Positions 11,970 to 22,228 of a DNA stretch of 57,345 bases are shown here, piece after piece; positions within the stretch are counted from its first letter, which is position 1, and every line of letters begins with the position of its first letter. The stretch covers positions 53,384 through 110,728 of the forward strand of contig NW_014578163.1 of assembly GCF_000485595.1 (NCBI RefSeq), written 5' to 3'. This DNA is from Priapulus caudatus. Taxonomy: Eukaryota; Priapulida; Priapulimorpha; Priapulimorphida; Priapulidae. A program made the translations under genes and the position numbers. A model generated the notes under the pieces. It was not told where the DNA came from. It did no database searches and saw only the letters and a list, made by a program, of their open reading frames with translations.

Positions 11970-12260
11970 GTAACAGAAAAACTTGCTGTGCTATTTTATA
12001 ACATTATATCATAATATCAAACAAACATAATTCAATTGCTATTTTCTCTCTCAAGTAAAACTTTATTAACTTGTATCTAATATATGTTTATTGTGTGTGA
12101 GAATTGCACAGATTTTCGCAATCTGACATGTATATGATGAGCCATACGGAGTACATCTGTTTAAGCCTGGCTACATTTTTGTAGAAAGGAATATTTATAT
12201 GTCAGTAGATTTAATCATTATAACGTGCATTGCAATAATTGTCCAATAATCTGTTTGTAG

Positions 12261-14172
12261 ATGGGCTAGAAAAGAGTGGACCTCAACTCCAGGGATCAAC
12301 ACAGCTATGATCAACAAGCTTGATTGAAAAGAAAAAGAGCGACCGCTGAAAAATACCACTCAGATGGTTTGTACGGTTTTTCTTGCATACACTCTTAGAT
12401 AAAAACTGCATCAGTGTTTACCTGTGACTGTGTATTACATATTGGTAATAAGTGACTTTCCCATATAGAATTTGGTTTATTATTTTACTAAATATTCTTG
12501 ATACAATTTTAGATGGCTCTATATGACTGCATGTTCTACTGGTTTTGTTTACAGCTGCTCTTTCATGCTTTTGATGCAATGGCTATTTCGTCAGCAAAGT
12601 GATATACGATCGAACATTCCACCAAGAGTTGCTAGGGTTTGTCGACCCTTGGGACAGGAGAGGAGAAGAAAAAAAAACCGCGCAATAAACGAAAGTCCTG
12701 TTTTCATGGTTGTTGGCTTGAAGGGTGGCTGGAAGACCCGGTTGCGCCTTCTTCTTCACAACCGACCTTTCAGCGGGAAACACAAACTTCTTTGATGAAT
12801 GGGTGTGTTTTGCAGGAAATTGGAGCGAGTGTGGCTTCGTTATCCACTCCCTGACTATGGATGGTCATGCTTCAATCAGGCGATTTTGCACGTTACTGTG
12901 GCAACTCTATGGATCTACGGAACTACACCATATTTCCATGGTAGAATTCAAATTTTATATTAAAGATCTCGAAACCCAGCATTTGTTTTAAACTATCTGA
13001 GTATCTTAGCACAAGACATTTCTATTCTCTATCCACAGTATTGTTAATGCAATTTGTTGTAATATTGCAAATAAATTATTGTTGATCTTATGCGGTTGTT
13101 AGATTTCATCCACAGTTCTCACGGATCTGGATCATTTCATGACGGTGTCATTATGATCAAACTGCTACGCAACTGTTTGGCGCATACCAGGGACCATGGA
13201 CGGACTGAGGATTGGCAACTGTGACTGGAAAGTACTTTGCCATGATCTGCACGACCCTTCAACAAAGTATGGCGTCTGAGTTTGCCAACAAGCTGTCAAA
13301 GAACCACTTGGGACTTCACCAGAGAAGATGAAAAGTACAATGCTTATTAATGGATTTGTCGGAATAAAATGACATCCTTTACACTGAAAATTTCCAATGG
13401 AATTTGGAGAGCACCTTCTTTCCATTACAATACATGATAAAAAGCAGTTTATCTTTAATAACACTGATATGATTTGTTAACTATGCATGCATTCAGGTTC
13501 ATACTTTTGTCATTGAATGAATGTTGTCATTTTTTAACAAGGTGTCGTTAGCTGTGCCAACCTTTTCATCCGTCGGTGCCAGGCCTTTGGAAATTGGCGC
13601 GGATCTTGGGATTCCCACAGTGTGATGGCTCTGAAGCAACTTGCAAGTTCATCAAGGTTTGTAACTTAATTATTACTGTAACTACATCTATACTATATAA
13701 TTCCCTCCAATCAGTTAATTCTCTATAGTATCGTTTAATATAGAACTATTTGCCGCTATTTTTGAATAATAATTGGGTGCGCTTTTTCGGCAAATTTTTG
13801 CGCTTAGGTGCAGGTTGCATGGCAACCCGCCAGGCCTATTACGAAATGTTAGTTTAAAAAGTATTGTTGTTGGAAACAAAAAACCTCTGAATATAATGTT
13901 GAATCGAAAAAATCGTTATGTTATTCAACTCCACAGCATTTGAAATCTGTTTTATGAATTATGTTTCTTGTATATAGAATCTGTTATTGTAGCATAGTTG
14001 ATCAACTAATTTGAACGCATACTAAATATAATGATCTCCTATGGCAAAGGATACAAACAACGCCAGTCATCTTGGAACTTGGAGTACAACTTCAGTTTTC
14101 TTAGAATGGCTGACGCATACTTTAGATCCTTGAAACTGGTCCCAACATTCAACTTTGAACACAGTTCCAAAG
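12261..14172 (+). pseudogene. Transposase exons 6-10, indel-noisy duplicate of 4098-5927
   Basis: Every exon and intron of copy 2 is recognisable in order: exon 6 about 12261-12362, exon 7 12555-12940, exon 8 about 13103-13334, exon 9 13542-13656 and exon 10 about 13994-14172. Single-base insertions and deletions occur every 10-30 bp, for example GATGGGCTAGAAAAGAG against GATGGCTAGAAAGAG at 4097. Introns are hit as often as exons. Motifs such as the MLDA and TMDGH regions survive only in pieces. Insertions outnumber substitutions, which is typical of raw single-molecule reads and unlike normal decay. Function would be that of a P-element transposase if the true sequence is clean. Confidence 0.75.
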
Positions 14173-14304
14173 GTTATCCTCAAGATAAATTTTTTCCTGT
14201 TTCCATTGATAATGTCTCAGGTGGTCCGTCTTCTTTTATTTTAGGTTTCAACGCGTTTGTTGACATTGCTTTATATCATCTGACATGACCTTGTATCTAA
14301 CACA

Positions 14305-14914
14305 ACCCGCGTTCACACGTAGCAAGAGATCCGGTAATTAGCGTATCACGACGAGTGCAAAATGCGCGGTCCAAGATATACGGTATCTAAACAGATCCGT
14401 ATTTGTGATGTACAATACGCGGCTTCTCGACCGATAATTTGCCGTCGCTTGAGAAATCCGGATCTCTTGGACCCGACATTTCCTCATGTGAACGCTAAAT
14501 ACCGGATTTCTTGAAGGCCGCGTTATTTTATAGACTGGCTCCGCGCTCGGAAACAGTTCCAGTGTAACGCGAGTGGAACTGTCGAGCGCGCGAACCAGTC
14601 CTAACGTATTTTATCGGCAGTGTGGTGCACATTGCAGTTGGACAGTTCCAGTGTAACGCGCATTGCATTGTTTATTTCGCATTGTTCGCTTGATTGTTTA
14701 AAGCAGCTCGCAGCTCGCAAATACCGTATTTATGGAGCCGCGAATCAGCGTGTGAACGCTCGGCCGCGTATTTGTCTCAGATTCGGTATTTCGCAAATAC
14801 CGTATTTCTGGAGCCACAAATCAGCGTGTGAACGCTCGGCCGCGTATTTGTCTCAGATTCGGTATTTCGCAAATACCGTATTTCATAAGTACGAGGTCTC
14901 GTGTGAACGAGGCT
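14305..14914. mobile_element. 610-bp inverted-repeat transposon in a transposase intron
   Basis: Flanked by ACA on both sides (14302-14304 and 14915-14917). Left end ACCCGCGTTCACACG and right end CGTGTGAACGAGGCT form an imperfect terminal inverted repeat. Copy 1 has the same intron without the insert at 3480-3482, an empty site that defines the boundaries. Inside are repeated blocks with AAATACCGTATTT and GTGTGAACGCTCGGCCGCG (twice, 14750-14850) and an embedded palindrome (14531-14603). No coding capacity, so non-autonomous. The 3-bp target duplication fits several DNA transposon superfamilies; I do not assign one. Confidence 0.75.
14531..14603. repeat. Palindrome related to the MITE at 17683
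   Basis: TAGACTGGCTCCGCGCTCGG is mirrored by GAGCGCGCGAACCAGTCCTA. The same terminal sequence forms the small element at 17683-17775. It lies inside the 610-bp transposon. Confidence 0.6.
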
Positions 14915-15187
14915 ACAGTTAATGTCAGCGAAAAGAAAATCACGTTTATAAATTGGCAGATTTTATTAATCTTTTATTTTATTTAGGTGGACATTGAAAA
15001 TCAAATTGGCACAGTTTTATTTTTAAGTTTAGACAAACATAATTCATTGATAATTTGATATCATGTATGATCCTAATTATTTTGAACAGAGCAATGTGAC
15101 TTTGCCTTATTATGGTGTACATGTATAAATAATGCATGTTGATGCATAATCAGTAAAATCTGACATTTATTTCGAACAAATTTGCAG

Positions 15188-15345
15188 AAAGACGGGCTTC
15201 TTTGGTATGATTGTCAACATCCACAGTCTCATGGGCTTGGTGCATGACTTGTTAGAAGGTGACACCCCCATCCAGAAATACGTCCTGACCTACAAGTTGA
15301 GCCAAGACCACCTTGAGTTGTTTTTCAACTCAATTCGCAGATGTG
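15188..15345 (+). pseudogene. Transposase exon 11 (third catalytic region)
   Basis: Open 158-bp exon between TTTGCAG and GTAAGTTA, nearly identical to 3754-3911. It reads KTGFFGMIVNIHSLMGLVHD and later LSQDHLELFFNSIRRCG. The D and E of QDHLELFF correspond to the C-terminal catalytic acidic residues of P-element transposase. Phase is 2 in and 1 out, compatible with exon 10 and exon 12. Confidence 0.8.
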
Positions 15346-15532
15346 GTAAGTTAATGTATACTTTACTTTTAAGTACAGGTACAATGTACACTGTCACCTA
15401 CATGTACATTAAAATGGCAAGAAATTTAAACAGTTCGATAGCATAAAGACTTCTAATGCTTCGTAATACAATAAACTTGAAAATGTTTATTGCACTGTAT
15501 TAAGCATTGTGCTCGATTTGCATGTTATACAG

Positions 15533-16262
15533 GTGGATGGAACAACAACCCCAATGTTGTGCAGTTTGTGTCAGCTTTTCGAAAGCTGCTGGCAAGGAGC
15601 TGTGTTTCCACAGCTGGCACCACAGGGAATGTGACATCACAGGATGACACAGTGTTGCTTTCGGATGCCACACAAACTTACACGCCACCCACACTCTCAC
15701 TCTTTAAGAGGGAAGAGGAGGAATTGCCCTGTGAGGATCCAGGAGAGTGCCCGATCACACCATCACAGCAGGCAATCACTAACATTGTGGTGTACATAGC
15801 TGGCTATGTCACCCGCAAGCTGCTACGTGTTGTCAGATGTGAGCCATGCCGTACATCACTGGTGAAGCAGGCTGACACCAGCAACTTGACATCTCACCAG
15901 TTTATTCCTCTGCGTGACAATGGTGGCTAGTGGTACCAGCACAAGGACTAGTCCATATCTTGTTGTGCGCTGAGCGTTGCCTTCGGGGTCTCACTGGCAA
16001 CAGAGTGAAGAGCCACACACTAACAACACTAACAATCCAGGTGCTTGGAATTGTTGGCCAAAGCGATTCTTTGGAACTAGGAGAGCACATCATCCAGACA
16101 GCACATGGTGTGGAAAACCATTTCTTCGACTTGGTTCGTCTGAGTGTTCGTATATTCCATGACATTCGCATGTTCCACATGGTCAAACAATATAACCTGT
16201 CATTAAAGGGCAAAAATGTTCGTCACCACCTTAATAAAACAGTACTGTTCATGGGCCAGTAA
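15533..16262 (+). pseudogene. Transposase last exon, one frameshift
   Basis: Begins after TTATACAG with GWNNNPNVVQFVSAFRKLL, followed by a Ser/Thr-rich linker and NIVVYIAGYVTRKLL, a conserved THAP9/P-element C-terminal block. The frame closes at 15930 after LRDNGG. The next frame, entered by a one-base shift, continues LVVPAQGLVHILL and runs to TAA at 16260-16262 with FHDIRM near the end. One missing base at about 15928 therefore breaks the gene. The sequence here is otherwise clean, so the break could be a genuine mutation. Confidence 0.8.
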
Positions 16263-16263
16263 A

Positions 16264-16451
16264 GGGGAGCAGCGGTGGCTCAGTGGCTTGTGTGTCTGTC
16301 TACCGGGCGAGAGGTCCCGGGTTCGATCCTGGTCCTGCCACATGAAGGTTCACAAGTAACCTTAGCTCTTCACATCTTCTCATCTCATTCATCGGACTTG
16401 GTTGTCTTAACTGTTCTTAGCTCGTGACGTTAAAGAACCAGCCATCATCAT
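16264..16451 (+). mobile_element. tRNA-derived SINE with 13-bp target duplication
   Basis: The head (16268-16341) resembles a tRNA gene, with an A-box-like TGGCTCAGTGG and a B-box GGTTCGATCC, the internal RNA polymerase III promoter. A unique body and a CATCATCAT tail follow. It is flanked by perfect copies of ATGGGCCAGTAAA (16251-16263 and 16452-16464). It was inserted at the stop codon of the transposase, whose final TAA lies in the duplicated target. Mobilisation would depend on a LINE not present here. Confidence 0.85.
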
Positions 16452-16464
16452 ATGGGCCAGTAAA

Positions 16465-17289
16465 TTGATCATGTGTGTATATATATATATATATGTTGGT
16501 ATTAAATGTCTACATTAAATTCATCTATAGTATAGCTTTATAGCTTTATTTTACTATTTTATTGTAAAAGGTTACTAATGAATGTATTGTCTATATACAT
16601 ATGGTGATTGTTGGAAACGTCACAGCTGTGATGATTAGTGAACAGTGATGATCAGTGAAATATACTAATATTAAAAAAAAAACATTTTGTTTTGTGTGTG
16701 TGGGGAATTACTAATTAGCTAGCACAGGGAATAAATCCACAGTATATTGTTAAAACACACTACATACACTGTAACACATATTTATTTCAACCATAGCAAT
16801 AACCTGGATGACTTGTTTAAAAAAATAATAGTTTCAGCTCTTACACATACACATTCATGGGAATGAGTACATTGTTTATGTACAAATACATCCAAAATTA
16901 CACTGTCCCTGATATATTAGGTGTCTATGGGTAGCACATGTATCATGACTATAGTATCAGGAGCGTATAATAACAAATACATTTGTCATTATACGCTCCT
17001 GGTATATCCATGCCACATGCGTATATTTAGGCCTATATTCTCTAGCTTTATCGGTCTTCTTCACTTCGAAATTGATTATTGTTTTATTTATTAGTCATTT
17101 TTGACAAGTGTGTAGTTCCTCAACAAAAAATTAAAAGCATGACAGTCAAGTTTCGTTCGATGCAGCGAGCGACAGCGAGTCATCAACACACACACACATG
17201 TGTATCTGTTTATTTGCATGCTGTAGTGTTTCAATATGGCAACCGTATTGCGCGTCATGATTGGGCAACGGCCGTTCTAGTGTTAGTTA
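16465..17289. other. No gene; short TA repeat and a small palindrome
   Basis: (TA)n lies at about 16479-16494. A near-perfect 50-bp palindrome lies at 16955-17005 (TATCAGGAGCGTATAAT against ATTATACGCTCCTGGTA), probably a tiny MITE. No coding region is recognised; a 75-codon frame at 17079 shows no domain. Confidence 0.5.
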
Positions 17290-17640
17290 GATTTCTATGG
17301 CTGTAGGTGTTGAACAACAGTAGAGGGCAAGGGCGTCCATAGGCTGCAGGTCTAAATAAGCATCGAACAGAAATTAATAAAAAATACGCACACTGTTACC
17401 GCGCTTACAAAACATACACCTTATTCATGTTAAATAACTACAGATTCGTGCTCTATGCTCCGCTCGAAACTTTTGCCAGCTCTATGATGCGAATTTCTAC
17501 AGAGTGATCGGATCCCGTTTCATACACAAAAATGGCCGATCGGCGACCATGGCTACGCCACTGATCTCTATAATATAATCTGGATAGGGCATTGGCCACG
17601 TGTCAGTGACGCTACACGTCCGCCATCTTTCCACTCGCAA
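17290..17640 (-). repeat. Unclassified interspersed repeat, family A (minus copy)
   Basis: The reverse complement of 17290-17500 matches 23925-24115, including GCATCATAGAGCTGGCAAAA and a GTTGTTCAACACCTAC-like end. 17552-17593 matches the reverse complement of 26757-26806 (GGCGTAG...ATAATCTGGATAG). No coding sequence. Members occur four times in the window. Confidence 0.6.
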
Positions 17641-17682
17641 AAGTATAGGGATCCGATCTAGCTGCGAGCGACTACTAGCATA

Positions 17683-17775
17683 GACTGGTCCGCGCTTGAC
17701 AGTTCCACTCGCGTTACACTGACTCGCGCGGCGCGCTCACTTAATGCGAGTGGAACTGTCGAGCGCGGACCAGTC
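17683..17775. mobile_element. 93-bp palindromic MITE flanked by TA
   Basis: GACTGGTCCGCGCTTGACAG at the left is mirrored by CTGTCGAGCGCGGACCAGTC at the right. TA lies on both sides (17681-17682 and 17776-17777), as for Tc1/mariner-type insertions. It is too short to code. Confidence 0.65.
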
Positions 17776-17852
17776 TACTGCTAGCAATCTCCACTGCAAG
17801 CAACTTTACCTTCTCCAGAAATACATTTCAAATTCATTTGTTAGAGTAGAGA

Positions 17853-17920
17853 ATGCCATCCTGTGCAACCATCATATGCACTAACAGGCAGTTTAAGGGA
17901 TGTGGAAGGACATTTCATTT
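17853..17920 (+). CDS. Isolated THAP-domain first exon
   Basis: ATG at 17853 starts MPSCATIICTNRQFKGCGRT and ends FHF, just before GTAAGTTT. The C-x4-C pair and the FH turn match the N-terminal half of THAP zinc fingers, and the exon ends in phase 2 like the exon at 7257. No second THAP exon is seen downstream before the palindrome at 18287 or beyond. It is either the start of a further P-element-like copy that is cut off or the first exon of a THAP gene with a very long intron. It is only 68 bp, so identification rests on the motif. Confidence 0.55.
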
Positions 17921-18286
17921 GTAAGTTTGAATTAAAAATGGCAAATTTATGATAAAAGCAGCATTATTATATGACCAACATCAACTTTTTCTGTGGAAAA
18001 TTCTGCCAGCAATGGCGTACTACTAGTACTTAGTCAAATGTCACTTTGAACCAACTTTGAACCTACTATATTATTGTGTAATGTAACTACAGTATTTGTA
18101 GTTGAATGACTGCTATGTCTATGCATTTTATATGTTTAATAGTTTGGAAAATTAATTAAGAAATTGAGCATTTCATAATGCTAGCGCAGTACAGGCTACA
18201 GCCGTGTATTGTGATTTTGTTGTTTTGTGTGGCGAACCAGCCCACAGCCACAGACGCAGGCACTTAGAGCATTCCAATATATATTC
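17921..18286. other. No gene seen
   Basis: AT-rich sequence after the THAP exon; presumably its first intron. No acceptor with a THAP continuation is found. Confidence 0.4.
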
Positions 18287-18515
18287 GGACATCCATCTTA
18301 CACAGTGATCTTGCTACACGTACACGCATGATTGCGCAACGGGACACTCTGCTGATTGCCGAAAATATACAATATATGCACTGCTTCCGTTTATCTTTTC
18401 ATTCGTCCTCTTTCGCTCTCTCTCTCTCTCCCTCTCTCTCTCTCCCTCTCTCTCTCTCTCACACACGCACAGCTCTCTCTCTCTCTCTCACGCTCTCTCT
18501 TTCACACACCTCTAG

Positions 18516-18546
<31 letters not shown>

Positions 18547-18612
18547 TCTCTCTCTCCCTCTCTCTCTCTCCCTCTCTCTCTNNNNNNNNNNAGAGAGAGA
18601 GGGAGAGAGAGA

Positions 18613-18659
<47 letters not shown>

Positions 18660-18706
18660 GGAGGTGTGTGAAAGAGAGAGCGTGAGAGAGAGAGAGAGAG
18701 CTGTGC

Positions 18707-18760
<54 letters not shown>

Positions 18761-18887
18761 AAGAGGACGAATGAAAAGATAAACGGAAGCAGTGCATATA
18801 TTGTATATTTTCGGCAATCAGCAGAGCGTCCCGTTGCGCAATCATGCGTGTACGCGAGTCGCGCGATCACTGTTTGAGTGGATGTCC
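18287..18887. repeat. Long inverted repeat of CT/GA arrays around a 10-N gap
   Basis: The left arm (18287-18581) and the reverse complement of the right arm (18592-18887) match through about 200 bp of (CT)n interspersed with CACACACGCACAG and TTTCACACACCT, and through about 100 bp of unique flank (GACACTCTGCTGATTGCC). The arms differ at several positions in the outer flank, so they are not an exact copy. The gap (18582-18591) lies at the centre. The frames here are low-complexity shadows. Confidence 0.8.
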
Positions 18888-20730
18888 GGATGCGTAGCCT
18901 GGAGGCTAGGCGACCGGTTCCGGACGCGTAGCCACTGCGATATATTTATGTGGCAGTGTGCAGCAGCTAGCGTTCGGCAGCCAGCGTGTGTTGTGGATGA
19001 GAATTTGGACTGCATTTACAGGAAATTGTCGGCAATAATATGTGAAAAAGAGTAGAGAGACATTAAAACTTTGGTACTGGTAGTAAATAGATTGTCGTGC
19101 GCGACTCCCTAAGTTTCTCGCTTTCGCGCATACGAAGTTAGTATTGTGGAATGTGTGTGCTATGTGATAATGCTTATTGCGTATATGTGTGCACATGCGT
19201 TATATTCACACCTAAATGATGCGCATGTACGTAACGGTGCAACATGATGTACATGCATGCTGTACGAGGGAGCTGCATCGCCGCAGCCAGTCTCGTAAAG
19301 TTTATGTGACGACCACTACCTCCATACGCAATGATAGGGTGTACGCTCAACTTACACTAATAGTGCATTGTTCTTCCAACTAACAGTTTCTGCATGCATA
19401 TGACTATTGTATATTTGTGACCTATGCTAGGATTTCTAGGCGCAAGTCGCTGGGTATTGTTTTTAGCAAAATGCAAAATAATGTGAGTCGTCATCACCTG
19501 GTGAAATTTCTGATTTTAATGTATTTACACTGTCTACAGTATTTTCTTTCATCTGCCGCCAGCATAATCCATTCTGATTTGTACAACACCATTAAAAATT
19601 GCATTTAAAATGACTCATTGAACCTTTTGTCTTTGGTTTTGACTTGTAAATAACTGACCTGAGAATCGTGTTTGACTCTGAATAATAGCTACCCGGCCCA
19701 CATTGTAATTTTGCTGTGTGCGTGTGATACTCACTGTGCGACTGCCTGAGCGTCCCGTCGTCGACCTCCACCGGACGGCGGTAGACGGCTGAGGGTCAAC
19801 CCAGGCTCTTGATGATTCGTTCCGCTGACCACGGAGCATTCCCACGTCTCGGGGCGTTTAGCAACCAGGTCTACGCCACCCAAGTTCCCAGTTCTTAACG
19901 AGGTTTCAATTGGATTTCAGTCACGACTTTAGCTAAGGTTTTGGCGGATTTTAGTCCCGACGTTAGTTAAGATTTCAATGGATTTCCTTCACGATTTTGC
20001 TTGGTTTTCCTCGCGACTCATCTCGATTGCCCGTGCCTTGAGCCGGATCCTTACTGTGTCACGTTCTATTGTGTCATGAGTCCACCTATATTATAGAGCC
20101 GATCCGCACACCTATGTAAGTGTATTTAGTCTGATGTTTCTTCTTTGATTAAACGCGTTGGTTGGATGGCTGATGCATAAAGTAGGCCTAATTCATCTCC
20201 GTTGTCGAATCTATGTCTTCCTCGTTCGCACCACACACGACGTGGCAGTTCAGTCGAAGTCACAATCCAGTGATCGAATCTTAGAACGACCGGAGGAATT
20301 ATTGCGGCATTATGCGGGGATCACGCAAGGGGGAACATACTGTATACACCATATTTTTCGCGTACATATATTTTTGCGAATTCAGACTTGAACAATTTCG
20401 CGGTGTTTTTAATTTAGCGGTCAGTGAACTACCAGTTTTTTTGAACTACCCAGGGCCACACACTGCGCCAACTGTAATACTAAATTGCATTTATTTTGTA
20501 TGGATTTCATTTTCTACTGGGTATAGTTCAATAAAATATCAAGATGTTGGTGGATCAATGGCATATATCTTATTAAATATATTTTCTTGTTTTGTCATGC
20601 ATTTTCAACTTTTTAATAAATTTTTATTGAAACCAGAATAATTGTACATATTTTTCATTCAAATATGCCCAGCCCACACTGACATTCAAGAAAAGTTAAA
20701 GCCAAGGTGCAAGCCGGGGGTCGGGCTGAT
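18888..20730. other. No recognisable gene
   Basis: Several frames of 60-110 codons exist on both strands without domains or splice support. Weakly repeated blocks such as ...GATTTCAGTC / GATTTTAGTCCC lie at 19905-20010. I cannot assign a function. Confidence 0.4.
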
Positions 20731-20734
20731 AGTG

Positions 20735-20870
20735 GCAATGTCGGGCCAATATAATATTGGCAACCAATCGGGCCAATTTTTGGCAACCAATCAGGCCAAT
20801 ATTGGCAACAAATCGGGCAGATATTAATGCGACGATTAACCGATATTGGCCCAATTTTGGCCTGATGCTG
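20735..20870. repeat. Short tandem repeat GGGCCAATATTGGCAAC
   Basis: About four imperfect copies of a roughly 22-bp unit (TTGGCAACCAATCGGGCCAA) in which GGCCAATATTGGC is self-complementary. A similar type with CAGTACTGG lies at 54651-54935. Confidence 0.65.
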
Positions 20871-20879
20871 TTGTGCTGG

Positions 20880-21212
20880 CTGGGTATATGCTATACGCTA
20901 GTATATATATGCTATATAGTATATGCTAATTATTATATCATATATGTATTTATGCTATATCATATATGCTATATTATGTAGGTCTATGCATGCTATACTA
21001 GTAATAGTATAATTATGCTATATTTACCTTAGCTCCAAGAAACGGTATTGCTAGGGTTAAATTTACCTATAATGGCTATTATTAATATTATATGCCTTGG
21101 CCCTTAGTTATATTTATAAGACTAATAACTAAATAAGTTATAAATATATATATATATATAATCTTTCATCTATCATATATGATATATGTAGGCCTATGTA
21201 TGCTATATGCTA
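20880..21212. repeat. AT-rich microsatellite (ATATGCTAT-type)
   Basis: Irregular repeats of TATGCTATA and (TA)n. No coding. Confidence 0.65.
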
Positions 21213-22022
21213 TTGTAGAAGCCATAGGGATGGCCGACTACGGTTCGACAGACGTTGTTTCCTAACGCGTGTCCCGGTAGTGGGATTCAGTGTCCGCTCC
21301 CGCTGGTATAACAGGCAGGACAGTGATGTCGCGTAGCAGGTAGCACCAAACCAACAGAACACAGTGATATTTGGTTAACGGTATGGTTATAGCTTTATTC
21401 CTTGTTACTAGTTCACAAATAATTCCTCTGCGCTCGTATGTGCTGCAGATCCTATCACCACTAGATTAATATTAACGAAGTAACGCGACGCCGGTTTCGT
21501 CTTTCTCTCTTACGTTCGTCCTCTCCTCGCGTAGACCTAGGCAGTCTCCAAGGTGTCTCCCTCTCCTGCACGCCTGGCTCTACCTAACCGGAATCCCGTT
21601 CTTCTCCGTCCTCGTTTTATTCCCCTCTCCGTTCGTCTCCGGGTTTCACCTACCTGAAAACCTGTGCTTCTTCCCTATCTCTCTGACGCTTTCTCGCTTC
21701 CTCTCTTCTTCTTCCTCCTCTCCTTCGTCTTCTTCTTCTCCTCCTTCTTCCTCTTCTTCTTCCTAGACCTGAAAATAATGCTTTCCCTCTTTCTTTTCGT
21801 CCTCTTCTTCTTCTTCTTCTTCCTACCTAGACCTGAAAAGTAACGCTCTCCCTCTGCTCTGTTCGGCGCGCCTTATATACCTAGCTGGCAACGCGCAGAT
21901 TTCGTTCACTGGCGCAATCACTGTGGTGCAATCGCTCACCCGATGACGCAACCCGTGGCTGGTACGGATTGTTGCATCCTCTCATGCAACCCGTTTCTGA
22001 GTAAATATTCCTCTCTTTGACA
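21213..22022 (-). mobile_element. LTR-like segment (putative)
   Basis: On the minus strand the sequence starts TGTCAAAGAGAGGAATATTT (22022), has a TATA box in GGTATATAAGGCGCGCC (about 21873) and an AATAAA about 480 bp further on (about 21393), and could end with ...TTCTACA at 21213. This order (TG, TATA, poly(A) signal, CA) is that of a retroviral-type LTR. A GAAGAAGAAG microsatellite lies inside (21700-21825). No target duplication or internal region was found, so this remains tentative; an ordinary promoter region is the alternative. Confidence 0.3.
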
Positions 22023-22228
22023 ACTTAAACTCTTCATTCTATTCAAATCCCCTCATATATTATGCTGACCAATAATACCTAACCGCACAGGTTATTATAT
22101 TCTATTTATCGCGTTATCGCTTTTCGCGTAAACACTCCTTGTTTTCCCCGACAGGCAGCAGCAGCAGCAGTGATAGCATGATCCAAGATGGCTGCGCCCA
22201 CGGACGTGCGTGTTTATAGCAAAGATCA
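22023..22228. other. No gene seen
   Basis: Spacer with a short (CAG)n tract at about 22156. Confidence 0.4.

Noticed and set aside
16268-16341. Functional tRNA gene
   Set aside because: Flanking 13-bp duplication and a unique tail show it is the head of a SINE.
18328-18870. Leu/Ser and Glu/Arg repeat frames
   Set aside because: Translations of CT/GA microsatellite across an N gap.
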